Positions 18,992-26,827 of a stretch of DNA of 64,000 bases are shown piece by piece. The notes beneath the pieces were generated by a model. The model searched no databases. It was not told where the DNA came from and saw only the letters and a program-made list of their open reading frames with translations. Source of the DNA: Palsa-504 sp963822765 (GTDB lineage Bacteria > Actinomycetota > Actinomycetes > Streptosporangiales > Streptosporangiaceae); assembly GCA_963822765.1 (NCBI GenBank), contig CAWGJL010000033.1, positions 1-64,000 of the forward strand, given 5' to 3'. Each line of letters begins with the position of its first letter. Positions within the stretch are counted from its first letter, which is position 1. The translations under genes were made by a program, and so were the position numbers.

Positions 18992-20240
18992 TTAGGAGAT
19001 TTTCAGGCTCTTGATCCGGCGCTCGTAGGACACACGCTCGGCCGGGCTCCGGGCCAGCGCAATGGCGCGCTCATAGCTGTCCCGGGCCGCGGCGTGGCGG
19101 CCGGCCCGCCGTTCCAGGTCGGCCCGGGCCGCCCAGTAGAAGGGGTACCGTGATAGCTTCCGCTCGTCGGCCAAGGCGATCAGCTCGCGGCGCCCCTCAT
19201 CGAGGCCGTCCCGTTCGGCCAGGGCCAGCGCGCGGTTCAGCGCCACGACCGGGCTCCAGGACTGCTGGGCGAGGACCTGGTAGAAGCCCACGATCCGGTC
19301 CCAGTCGGTCTTCTGGATCGACGGCGCTATCGCGTGCTCGCAGGCGATGCCGGCCTCCAGATGCCAGCGGGACAGGTGATCCCCGGTGGCCGAGCGGGCC
19401 AGGTGCATCAAACCGCGCTCCATGCGCGCCCGATCCCAGCGGCTCCGGTCCTGGTCCTCGAGGGGAACGAACACACCGTGCCCGTCGAGGCGGGTCGGCA
19501 GGCGGGCGGAGTCGAAGCAGAACAAGGCGGCCAGGGCGTGCGCGTCCGGATGCGCCGTCGCCTCGGCGTCCAGCAGCAGCTCGGTGAGACGCAGCGCGTC
19601 CTCGCACAGGAACGGACGTACCGGATCCTGCGGGTTACTGCCGTGGTAGCCCTCGCTGAACAGCAGATAAAGCGCTCGCAGGACGGAATCTCGTCGGGTA
19701 TCAATGTCCGGCAGGTTCTCCACGTCGGGCAACCGGCCCAGCTCACGCAGCCGACCGCGACCCCGGTGCAGGCGCCTGTCGATGGTCTGGGTATCGACCA
19801 GGAACGCCTGACCGGAGCTCCTCTGCGGGCAAACCACACAGCCACCGGAGGATCAGTGTCACGTGCGTCTCGCGGTTCAGGCCGGGATCGCAAACCGCGA
19901 ACATCATCGCCAGCTGGCTGGCGCCCTCGGCGGCCGGGGCCAATGCCGCCTCGATCGTGTCGGTCAGTGCCGTCGTCGTCGCCAGCTCGGGCAGAAACGA
20001 GCGGCGGCGCTGTTCCCGGCGGATGATGTCGATCGCCCGGTTGTGCGCGGCCCGGATGATCCACGCCTTCGGATCCTGCGGCAACCCGAAGCGCCAGGCG
20101 TGCATGGCACTCACCAGCGCGTCGTGCACGACATCCTCGGCCAGCGGGATGTTCGACGGGCCCAGGACCCGGGTCAGCGCGCTGACCAGGTGCGCGTACT
20201 CCCTCCGGAACAGGTCCTCAACCAGCTCCGTAGATGACAC
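18992..20240 (-). pseudogene. ECF42-type RNA polymerase sigma factor (DUF6596), one frameshift
   Basis: GTG 20240 opens MSSTELVEDLFRREYAHLVS. Region 2 shows AEDVVHDALVSAMHAWRFG, DPKAWIIRAAHNRAIDIIRR. Region 4 follows near 19850-19800 and is where one frame change occurs. The long C-terminal extension is diagnostic of ECF42 and DUF6596 proteins: ALYLLFSEGYHGSNPQDPVR, LCEDALRLTELLLDAEATAH, AIAPSIQKTDWDRIVGFYQV, VVALNRALALAERDGLDEG, ending RIKSLKIS. Members normally sit beside YCII/DGPF-type proteins, and a YCII-like remnant overlaps its start. They lack classic anti-sigma factors and the long C terminus is thought to regulate them. A single indel near 19810 would restore the protein. Confidence 0.8.
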
Positions 20241-20415
20241 CGGCGGCGGGCGTATCGTCCACGAGCATCAGATCCGATAAGTCCTGGACCGGCCGCACCT
20301 GGACCGAACCGCCGAACTCGCATGTCGGGCACATGCGCGCCACGTCGATGGCGTCTTCCAGGGAAACCGCTTCGACGATCAAGGCCGCCTCGTCCGCTAG
20401 GACCGGCAGTACCAA
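20218..20415 (-). pseudogene. YCII/DGPF-type protein, C-terminal part only
   Basis: The 65-residue frame reads ADEAALIVEAVSLEDAIDVA, then a cysteine-bearing linker and GGSVQVRPVQDLSD. This is the C-terminal half of a YCII-related (DGPF) domain, the usual genomic partner of ECF42 sigma factors. The N-terminal half with the YCII core and DGPF signature is not visible in any frame upstream, so the gene is truncated or disrupted near 20420. It overlaps the sigma-factor start by 23 bp, consistent with an operon. The direct role of YCII proteins beside ECF42 is unsettled. Confidence 0.55.
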
Positions 20416-20847
20416 ACTGGACGTCGCCGACGTTTACCAGCGTTTTGATTCCGAGCTGAGGTAACCAGCCGCACGTCAGCCGACTTCCGGACAACGAGAG
20501 CGGCCACATCCAAGACCGAGTCCAACAGAACTTGACCAGTTACCTCAGTCGCAGTCTGTCCAATTCCTCTCCTTTTATTATAACGGCATTGTACTCGTGT
20601 CCTATTAGCGCGCTGGACACGAAGGCGGACGGGCCGAGGCGCCAATGCCGTTATGAAAAGGGCTTTTAATAGACCCTTACCGAAACGTCCGGTAATCGGC
20701 ACGACACCGGTAAGCCAGGCTTACCGGTAGTTGCACAAATCGATATTGAACGACGAATAGCGCTCACGGCACAGTGATCACGCGACGCGGTGCACCGGCG
20801 GGGTGCGGGCCGCGCACGGATCATCGACCATGGGGAGCACTGACACG
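20416..20847. promoter_or_regulatory. A+T-rich intergenic region with inverted CCTTTT...TAACGGCATT motifs
   Basis: No gene is supported here. Two inverted motif copies occur at 20571-20590 (CCTTTTATTATAACGGCATT) and 20644-20661 (complement CCTTTTCATAACGGCATT), about 53 bp apart. A related site lies at 4591-4605. Both host regions are A+T-rich and lie ahead of divergent genes. They are likely protein-binding sites, but the regulator is unknown. Confidence 0.45.
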
Positions 20848-22692
20848 ATGAGCGCGACCCCCGAGATGCGAACAAGGCAGCGCGGAGCCTCCGTCGTAAT
20901 CCTCGCCCGCTTGCTCGCGGTACTTGGCATTGTCGCGGCGTGCACCGCGCCCGCCCCTCCTACCCCGGAAAGGACGGTGGCGGCCAGCTCGCCGGCGCGC
21001 TCGTCGGCGGCAGCGAACATGGCTGCGGCTAAGGCGTGCGGCGGGCTCCCCCGGTTCGACAAGGCGGCGGCCGACGAGATCATGGCCGGAACGCTGACGA
21101 TTTCGCCGTTCCCCGCCGTAACCGTCGATCCGGGCAGGGACGGGAACATCAGCTGGGGCCAGAACCCATTTCATCACCCCACCTGGCAACAGGACTTCCA
21201 GTCCGGCGGCTGGATCGAGATGCTCATCTCCGCCTACTTCGCGGGTGGGCCCGCCGCGCGGGCCTACCTGACTCGCGCCAAGGTGATCACCATAAGCTGG
21301 CTCGCGGGGGTCCCGGTCTCCAGCCGCGATCCGCGGACGGTGATCTGCCTGTCCGAGGGCTTCCCCGGCCAGGCGTGGATCGCTGACCAGATCGACGCCA
21401 GCGTCAACTACCAGGCGACGCACTGGCAGGGCCCGTGGAACCACGGCCTCGTCCAGGACCTGAAGCTGATGCGGATCGGCTGTGCCTACCCGCCGGACGC
21501 GTTCGGGGGGGACGCGCTGAAGTGGCGGAAGACGGCTTATAGTCAGATCCTGTCGTCCTTCCAGCCGAACCGGCTTGGGCCGTCGATTGACACGCAGGGC
21601 GTCGTCAACGAGCAGGCGACCGGGTACGAGAAGTACGTCTATGACCTGTGGCACGGCGGCGAGTCCGAACTCGCGGACTGCGGGTACCCGCTGCCGTCGG
21701 GCATCACCGCGCGAATTGCGAAGATGCCGGCGTTCCTGGCCGAGGCCACCCAGCCGGACGGCAACCTGGTGCAGATCGGCGACACGTACGCGGAGCCCCC
21801 GCCGGCCCTGCGGGCGCAACGGCTGCCCCCCGTGGCGGTGTACTACGCCGGGTACGTCTTCGGGCGCTCGAACTGGGGACCTAGAGGGACGTTCTACTCG
21901 CTGCGGTTCGGGCCGGGCCGGCAGGTACACGGGCACAACGACCACATGGGTCTCACCTACTACTCGCGGGGACGGAACCTGATCATCAATGCCGGGCACA
22001 CCGGGTACGAGGTCTCGGCGTACCGGGACTACATCCGCTCCCCCGAGGCGGCCAGCACGTTCATCTCACCGGGGGCGCGCTTCCGCGGGGCGGCGGCCAC
22101 CGCGCTTATCGCTAGCGAGATCGGCACCACCCGCCAGTTCTTTGAGCTCTCCGACGACGCCTTCGGCGGGCCGCGCAGCAGGGGCGTGTACGTCCATCAG
22201 GAACCCGATTTCATGCTCGTCCTGGACCGGGGCTCTGGTGAGGAGAACTACCAGCAGCTGTGGCACCTAGACCCGGGGCTGACGGTCACGGCGGTGACCC
22301 GCGTCTCAGTCACGGCTGCCGCTCCCGCCGTGCCCGCGACCGCCACGTCGCCCGCGATCCCGGCCACGACGCTGCGGATCGCCCGGCTCATGCTGCCTGG
22401 TCAGGTGATCCTGGCCGGGTCGACGACGGTCGTGCGGGGCCAGACGAATCCCTACCAGGGCTGGGTATCCCGCCAGGCGCTGCAGCGAATCCCCGCGCCG
22501 GTGGTGATCATGAGCAGCCAGGGCGCCGGTCTGGACTCGAGCACCGCGATGCTCACGCTGATAGCCGCTACCGCGCCGAGCATACCGGTAAGCGCGACGG
22601 CCACGATGGCACCTGGCGGCACCCCAGCCAATGGCCCCTACCTCGTTCTCATTAGCGTCGGCACCGTGACGGTCCCCGTGACTATCCCGTGA
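20848..22692 (+). CDS. Heparinase II/III-like lipoprotein
   Basis: The protein has a lipoprotein signal: a basic start (MRTRQRGAS), a hydrophobic run VVILARLLAVLGIVAAC and a lipobox ending VAAC. The start is taken as ATG 20848 because GGGAG lies 11 bp upstream; ATG 20830 or 20866 is possible. The mature ~590 residues combine an alpha-toroid-like N-terminal half (LKLMRIGCAYPPDAFGGDAL, VNEQATGYEKYVYDLW) with a heparinase II/III C-terminal domain: VYYAGYVFGRSNWG, FYSLRFGPGRQVHGHNDHMG, GRNLIINAGHTGYE. Enzymes of this family are polysaccharide lyases or related and act outside the membrane. The His and Tyr residues in HGHNDHMG and TYYSRG fit the family. The substrate is unknown. Its 3' end overlaps the convergent LysR gene by 55 bp. 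Confidence 0.8.
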   Translation: MSATPEMRTRQRGASVVILARLLAVLGIVAACTAPAPPTPERTVAASSPARSSAAANMAAAKACGGLPRFDKAAADEIMAGTLTISPFPAVTVDPGRDGNISWGQNPFHHPTWQQDFQSGGWIEMLISAYFAGGPAARAYLTRAKVITISWLAGVPVSSRDPRTVICLSEGFPGQAWIADQIDASVNYQATHWQGPWNHGLVQDLKLMRIGCAYPPDAFGGDALKWRKTAYSQILSSFQPNRLGPSIDTQGVVNEQATGYEKYVYDLWHGGESELADCGYPLPSGITARIAKMPAFLAEATQPDGNLVQIGDTYAEPPPALRAQRLPPVAVYYAGYVFGRSNWGPRGTFYSLRFGPGRQVHGHNDHMGLTYYSRGRNLIINAGHTGYEVSAYRDYIRSPEAASTFISPGARFRGAAATALIASEIGTTRQFFELSDDAFGGPRSRGVYVHQEPDFMLVLDRGSGEENYQQLWHLDPGLTVTAVTRVSVTAAAPAVPATATSPAIPATTLRIARLMLPGQVILAGSTTVVRGQTNPYQGWVSRQALQRIPAPVVIMSSQGAGLDSSTAMLTLIAATAPSIPVSATATMAPGGTPANGPYLVLISVGTVTVPVTIP

Positions 22693-23609
22693 CCACTGCA
22701 GTAAGGGTCAGACCGTAAGGGAGACGGCCGAGTGATCTCGGCGACGGTGCTGGCCAGGGCGGTGACATGCGGGTTGGTGGCCGCGGACCGCCAGGCCAGG
22801 GCGGCGGACAGGGGCGGCAGCTGCGGGACTGAGATACCGGCCAGCCCGGGCCGGGCGAAGACGCCCATGGCGGCGGCGACGCTGGCATGCACTCGCAGGC
22901 CATGCGGAACCAGCGTGATGGCCTGCGCCAAGGTCGCCACCGGCTGTCGGCCAATCGCCCGGCCGCCCGGGGTGACCAGCGGCAGCATCGCTTCGCGCAA
23001 CGGCGCCGGGAACGGCGGCCACAGCTCGAACGCCCCGTAATCGGCCACATCCTCCAAGGTCGCCTCGGCCCGGGCCGCCAGCGGATGCCCCGCGGCGACC
23101 ATGATGATCCGGTCCTGGACTGAAAACGCCGGGCCGATGCTCAGGTCCGGCTCGGCCAGAGGCGTCCACAACGCCATCACATCGACCTCACCGCGGCGCA
23201 GCGGACCCAGCATGTCACACCACGGAACGCCGATAAGCGAGACCTCGATACCGCGGCAGCGCCGTCCGAACACGCCCAGCGGCCGGGCCAGCAGCTCGAC
23301 GATAACCGCGCTGTAAAACCCCACCCGCAGCTGCCCGGCAGCCTGCCGGGCCGCGGCCCGGGCCCGGGCCAGCGCCTCCCCCAGCCCCCAGTACGCCGAA
23401 CCCAGCCCCGCCGCCAGATCAACTCCGGCCGGAGTCAGCACCACCCGACGGCTGGTCCGCACCACCAGCGCACCCCCCACCCGCCGTTCCAGATCCCGGA
23501 TCAGCTGGCTCATCCGCGGCCGCGTGATAAACAACCGCTCCGCCGCCCGGCTGAAACTCAGCTCCTCCGCTAGCACCAAAAACGCCTCAACCTCCCGCAA
23601 TTCCATCAT
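22638..23609 (-). CDS. LysR-family transcriptional regulator
   Basis: The N-terminal winged helix-turn-helix is clear: MELREVEAFLVLAEELSFSR, AAERLFITRPRMSQLIRDLE, VVRTSRRVVLTPAG. An effector-binding domain follows (QLRVGFYSAVIVELLARPL, RRGEVDVMALWTPLAEPDL, IIMVAAGHPLAARAEA). The start is ATG 23609 or 23606; neither has a strong ribosome-binding site. The 323-residue length is slightly long because the tail runs past the usual end into sequence antisense to the heparinase gene. The RMSQ form of the recognition helix is seen in actinobacterial members binding aromatic or unknown effectors. Upstream at 23704 lies a same-strand gene, so its own promoter must be in 23610-23703. Targets are unknown. 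Confidence 0.88.
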   Translation of the reverse strand: MMELREVEAFLVLAEELSFSRAAERLFITRPRMSQLIRDLERRVGGALVVRTSRRVVLTPAGVDLAAGLGSAYWGLGEALARARAAARQAAGQLRVGFYSAVIVELLARPLGVFGRRCRGIEVSLIGVPWCDMLGPLRRGEVDVMALWTPLAEPDLSIGPAFSVQDRIIMVAAGHPLAARAEATLEDVADYGAFELWPPFPAPLREAMLPLVTPGGRAIGRQPVATLAQAITLVPHGLRVHASVAAAMGVFARPGLAGISVPQLPPLSAALAWRSAATNPHVTALASTVAEITRPSPLRSDPYCSGHGIVTGTVTVPTLMRTR

Positions 23610-23703
23610 GCCCGGCCGCAGCGCGAACTCCACGTTCTCTACCACGGTGAAGACTGGGCCGGGGGCTGCACTGCTGTAAGACGAATCCCGCGTGCCGGGG
23701 CTC

Positions 23704-24798
23704 TTAGAACTGCCCGGACGCAACGCGATGCCCGGCCGCGTCGTAGGCGACCCAGTCGAACCGACTTATCTCGTTGCCGGTCGAGAACGCGAAGAACTGC
23801 TGGCCGCCGACGACCGTCGGCGTCACCTGGATCTTGGTGCGGTTATCGAACGTGACGACGATCTTGGCTACCGGTGCCGACGCCGATCCGAAGATCAACT
23901 GCCTGTTCCCCGGGGTGGCGATGGAACCCAGGAGCTGAGTGCCCAGCGGCAGCGTCTCGGACATGGGCAGGCATGAGCCGCCCGCCGTCACAGTGATACA
24001 GACACCCCACGGGCCGGTGTAAGCCGTCAGCCACCAGGCCTTGGCCTGGAACACCCCACTGAACGTAGCGTCGCTGCGGGAGAGCCCCTGCTGGCCGGGC
24101 TTTAGCCAGGACGCGAACGTGGGCACCTCATCACCGAACGTGTACGGAATGGCGGCGCCGATCTCGCCGGCCGCCGAATATGCGGTGACGCTGGTGATCA
24201 CCGCGCCCGCCGGGGCGCCGAACGCTACCAGGCGGGCACCGAACGCGGCCACCGGGTGCAGCGTGAGCCGGGTGCCATTGGTCAGCGTGACCAGCACCCG
24301 GGTGACGTCGCCTCGGACCGCAGCGAACTGGATGATCGCGCGCTTGTTCCCCATCGCATCGAAGTGGGCCGGCTCCAAGCCGTCCACACTGAGCTTGACC
24401 ACGGAAGTCACCTGCCGGGAACCGAACCCGGGGCCGGACGCGGTGAGCTGCTGGTAATAGCTCCTGAAGACACCCGTGCCCGGCCGAGCCACGGAGAACT
24501 GCCAGCCCTTGCCGTCTATGGTCCCGACCGCGATCAGTCCAGGTTCCGCGTGCGGACCTGGTAGCCGTACCGTTACGGTGAAGGATCCGCCGGCTGGCGC
24601 GGGCATGTCTGTTGTGTGCATGGCCAGCGGGACGACGGCCGCGGCGACCGCCACGGCCGTGACGCTCACCGCGGTGATCGCACGTCGGCACCAGCGAATC
24701 CGTTTTCCCCGGCGGATCGCGGCGTCGACAGGGGCCGGTGCCGGCGTGATGGCCGAGAACTCATCGTCAAGCCGTTCATAAAGGTCACTAGCGTTCAC
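23704..24798 (-). CDS. Single-pass membrane protein, putative anti-sigma partner of the SigE-type factor
   Basis: GTG 24798 overlaps the sigma-factor stop by 4 bp (GTGA) and opens VNASDLYERLDDEFSAITPA. A short cytoplasmic tail of ~45 residues is followed by one membrane helix (ITAVSVTAVAVAAAVVPLAM) and a ~300-residue outer region. That region is beta-rich: FTVTVRLPGPHAEPGLIAVG, VVKLSVDGLEPAHFDAMG, RLTLHPVAAFGARLVAFGAP, KIVVTFDNRTKIQVTPTV. No zinc-binding anti-sigma HxxxCxxC is visible. The coupling and topology fit a membrane regulator of the sigma factor, as is common for SigE-family loci, but the fold of the outer part is not recognised. The product is 364 residues with an intact frame. Confidence 0.7.
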   Translation of the reverse strand: MNASDLYERLDDEFSAITPAPAPVDAAIRRGKRIRWCRRAITAVSVTAVAVAAAVVPLAMHTTDMPAPAGGSFTVTVRLPGPHAEPGLIAVGTIDGKGWQFSVARPGTGVFRSYYQQLTASGPGFGSRQVTSVVKLSVDGLEPAHFDAMGNKRAIIQFAAVRGDVTRVLVTLTNGTRLTLHPVAAFGARLVAFGAPAGAVITSVTAYSAAGEIGAAIPYTFGDEVPTFASWLKPGQQGLSRSDATFSGVFQAKAWWLTAYTGPWGVCITVTAGGSCLPMSETLPLGTQLLGSIATPGNRQLIFGSASAPVAKIVVTFDNRTKIQVTPTVVGGQQFFAFSTGNEISRFDWVAYDAAGHRVASGQF

Positions 24799-25298
24799 CA
24801 GCGGTCTCCATCCACGAGTTCGGTGCTCCTGCGAAGGGTGGCCAGGGCGCGCGAGGCCTGGCTCTTGACGGTGCCGACGGAGCAGTTCAGGATCGCCGCG
24901 GTTTCCACCTCGCTGAGGTCGAGCCAGTAACGCAGCACGACCACGGCCCGCTGCCGGGGTCCCAGCGCGCGCAGCGCCGTCATAAGGGTCGATCGGACAC
25001 CCAGGTCGCAAGTCGCGTCCAGAGCGTCACGCTCCGGAATGACATCGGTAAGCCGCTCAGGCACCCGCCGCTTGCGGAACCGGTTGCGGTTCTCATTGAC
25101 CACGATCTTCCAGACGTAGGCGTCCGGGTTACCGGCCCGGACCACTCTCGGCCAGGCCGCGTACGCCCTCGCGAAGGCCGCCTGCGCCACGTCTTCCGCA
25201 TGTCCCAGGTCGCCGGTCAGCCCGTAGGCGAGCCGTACCATGGTCGGCCAGCGACCGCGCATGAACTCGCGGAACTCTTCGTCCAAGCCCTGCTTCAT
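24795..25298 (-). CDS. SigE-family ECF RNA polymerase sigma factor
   Basis: The product has 167 residues. Region 2 reads LDEEFREFMRGRWPTMVRLA, YGLTGDLGHAEDVAQAAFAR, AYVWKIVVNENRNRFRKR. Region 4 reads LGPRQRAVVVLRYWLDLSE, VETAAILNCSVGTVKSQASR. These are typical of the short SigE/Sig24-type ECF factors of actinobacteria. It starts at ATG 25298, and its stop overlaps the downstream membrane-protein gene, so the pair is co-translated. A regulated membrane release mechanism is likely but cannot be shown here. Confidence 0.93.
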   Translation of the reverse strand: MKQGLDEEFREFMRGRWPTMVRLAYGLTGDLGHAEDVAQAAFARAYAAWPRVVRAGNPDAYVWKIVVNENRNRFRKRRVPERLTDVIPERDALDATCDLGVRSTLMTALRALGPRQRAVVVLRYWLDLSEVETAAILNCSVGTVKSQASRALATLRRSTELVDGDRW

Positions 25299-25767
25299 CG
25301 ATCACCCCTTCACCCCTGCAAGACCACCGCGAGCTGGCCGCTGGTTGCATGGCGGGACGACCGAGGCAATTGGAATTCCGGGGAGCCTTCCCGCGATGTT
25401 AACGGACGCCATGGGGGGCGGAATTGGACGCTGATACGGGCCGGTGGCCTGGGTGGTCTTGGGGATCGCGTGGTCTAGCCGCGGATCCGGAGAACGGTCA
25501 TCGGACCACGCTAACAACCCTCTTGGATGGTGGGGTGGAGGGGGAGCCACGCCACGGCGGGCGGGGAACGGGGCGGGGGGCGTGGAGCACGGCCCGTTCG
25601 GGAGATAAAGAAGACAGGTGCCGGGGAGGACCGGTAGCGGGCGGGTTCGGGATTTTGTCTTCGGCGTGTATCAGGTGACGCTGCGGCGTCCTCTGGGTTA
25701 GAAAAGAGGTTAACCGCCACTACCGAGGCGCTGATGATGGCAGCAGGCGAGCCGACAGGGGCTGGCC
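25299..25767. other. 469-bp divergent intergenic region
   Basis: No convincing gene is seen. Short open frames on both strands have low-complexity translations and no family match. A degenerate copy of the recurrent motif lies at 25591-25616 (GGCCCGTTCGGGAGATAAAG). AGGGG at 25757-25761 serves as ribosome-binding site for ATG 25768. Promoters for both divergent sigma-factor genes should lie here. Confidence 0.4.
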
Positions 25768-26373
25768 ATGCGTGACGACCCGACGGTTGTCGCGCTTGTT
25801 ACCCGCGCGGCCGGGAGCGATCCGACCGCGTGGAACGAGATCGTGGAGCGGTATGCGCCGCTGGTGTGGTCCATCTGTGCCCGCTTCCAGCTGAGCAATT
25901 CCGATCGTGAGGACGTGGCGCAAAGTGTTTGGCTGCTGCTGGTCGAGCAGCTCGGGAAGCTGCGGGAACCCGCCGCGCTGCCCGGGTGGCTGGCTACGAC
26001 CACCCACCGGGAGTGTCTCCGGGTGGTGACGGCGGCCCGTAAATCGGAGCGGCTAGGAACAGGACTAGACGACGCTCTGCAATTCGTGGACAACACGATA
26101 ATCGACGAGGAGATCCTCATGGCTGAGCGGAACGCGGCGCTGCGAGCGGCGTTCGCGGAGCTCCCGCCCCGGTATCAGCAGTTGCTGGCCATGCTCGCCA
26201 AAGACCCGCCGGTGTCGTACGCGGAGATCAGCGCGACCCTGCAGATCCCGGTGGGGAGCATCGGCCCGCAGCGCGCCCGCTGCCTGGAACGGCTCCGCAA
26301 GTCCCGCGCCGTCGCTGCGCTCATAGAGGGTGAGGTTGACGTCAACTGGTCGGGGGGCGAGCAACGTGCGTGA
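25768..26373 (+). CDS. ECF-type RNA polymerase sigma factor next to TPR-CHAT protease
   Basis: The 201-residue product shows region 2 (WNEIVERYAPLVWSICARFQ, REDVAQSVWLLLVEQLGKL, PGWLATTTHRECLRVVTAAR) and region 4 (LRAAFAELPPRYQQLLAMLA, YAEISATLQIPVGSIGPQRA, RCLERLRKSRAVAAL). The start is ATG 25768 after AGGGGCTGGCC. It overlaps the next gene by 8 bp, showing coupled translation. The set sigma factor, small partner, CHAT protease is one I recognise as recurrent in actinobacteria. No anti-sigma domain is obvious nearby; the partner at 26366 is the candidate. Confidence 0.9.
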   Translation: MRDDPTVVALVTRAAGSDPTAWNEIVERYAPLVWSICARFQLSNSDREDVAQSVWLLLVEQLGKLREPAALPGWLATTTHRECLRVVTAARKSERLGTGLDDALQFVDNTIIDEEILMAERNAALRAAFAELPPRYQQLLAMLAKDPPVSYAEISATLQIPVGSIGPQRARCLERLRKSRAVAALIEGEVDVNWSGGEQRA

Positions 26374-26809
26374 CGACGACGAGCTCCTCGCGGCGCTGGG
26401 TGAAGCGATCCAGGCCCGGGAGGAGGTGCCCGAGTGGTTCGTCGAGACGGGCAAGAACGCGTACGCGTGGCACAACATCGACGCCGAGCTGGCCCAGCTG
26501 ACCTACGACTCCAGCCGTGACCGGGACGCGGTCGCGATGGTCCGGTCGGAGGCCGCGTCGATCCGGGCGCTGACCTTCACCTCGGCGCAGTTGTCCATCG
26601 AGCTGGAGGTCACCGCGGGCTCGCTGGTCGGCCAGATCATCCCGCCGCGGGCGGGCACCCTCGAGGTCCATACCACGGCCGGCGTGGCCAGCTCGCCGGT
26701 GGACGAGATCGGCTGCTTCGCGGTCACCCCGATCCCGAACAGCCCGTTCCGGCTACGGTGCCGGACCGAGGACGGGGCCGACGTGCTGACCGGGTGGATC
26801 ACGCTCTGA
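26366..26809 (+). CDS. Small partner of the CHAT-associated sigma factor
   Basis: GTG 26366 (VRDDDELLAALGEAIQAREE) overlaps the sigma-factor stop by 8 bp. The 147-residue product has a helical N-terminal third (VPEWFVETGKNAYAWHNIDA, ELAQLTYDSSRD). A beta-rich rest follows (LTFTSAQLSIELEVTAGSLV, GQIIPPRAGTLEVHTTAG, FRLRCRTEDGADVLTGWITL), resembling carboxypeptidase-regulatory-like folds. Proteins with this N-terminal pattern recur beside CHAT-associated sigma factors in actinobacteria. The helical part could bind the sigma factor and the protein could be cleaved by the CHAT or S8 protease; both ideas are inference. No membrane segment or signal peptide is present. Confidence 0.75.
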   Translation: MRDDDELLAALGEAIQAREEVPEWFVETGKNAYAWHNIDAELAQLTYDSSRDRDAVAMVRSEAASIRALTFTSAQLSIELEVTAGSLVGQIIPPRAGTLEVHTTAGVASSPVDEIGCFAVTPIPNSPFRLRCRTEDGADVLTGWITL

Positions 26810-26827
26810 TCCCGATGGCTTCGCGGC

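Noticed and set aside
25424..25678. A short plus-strand gene in the divergent sigma-factor gap
   Set aside because: It has repetitive Gly/Arg composition, no ribosome-binding site and no recognisable motif.
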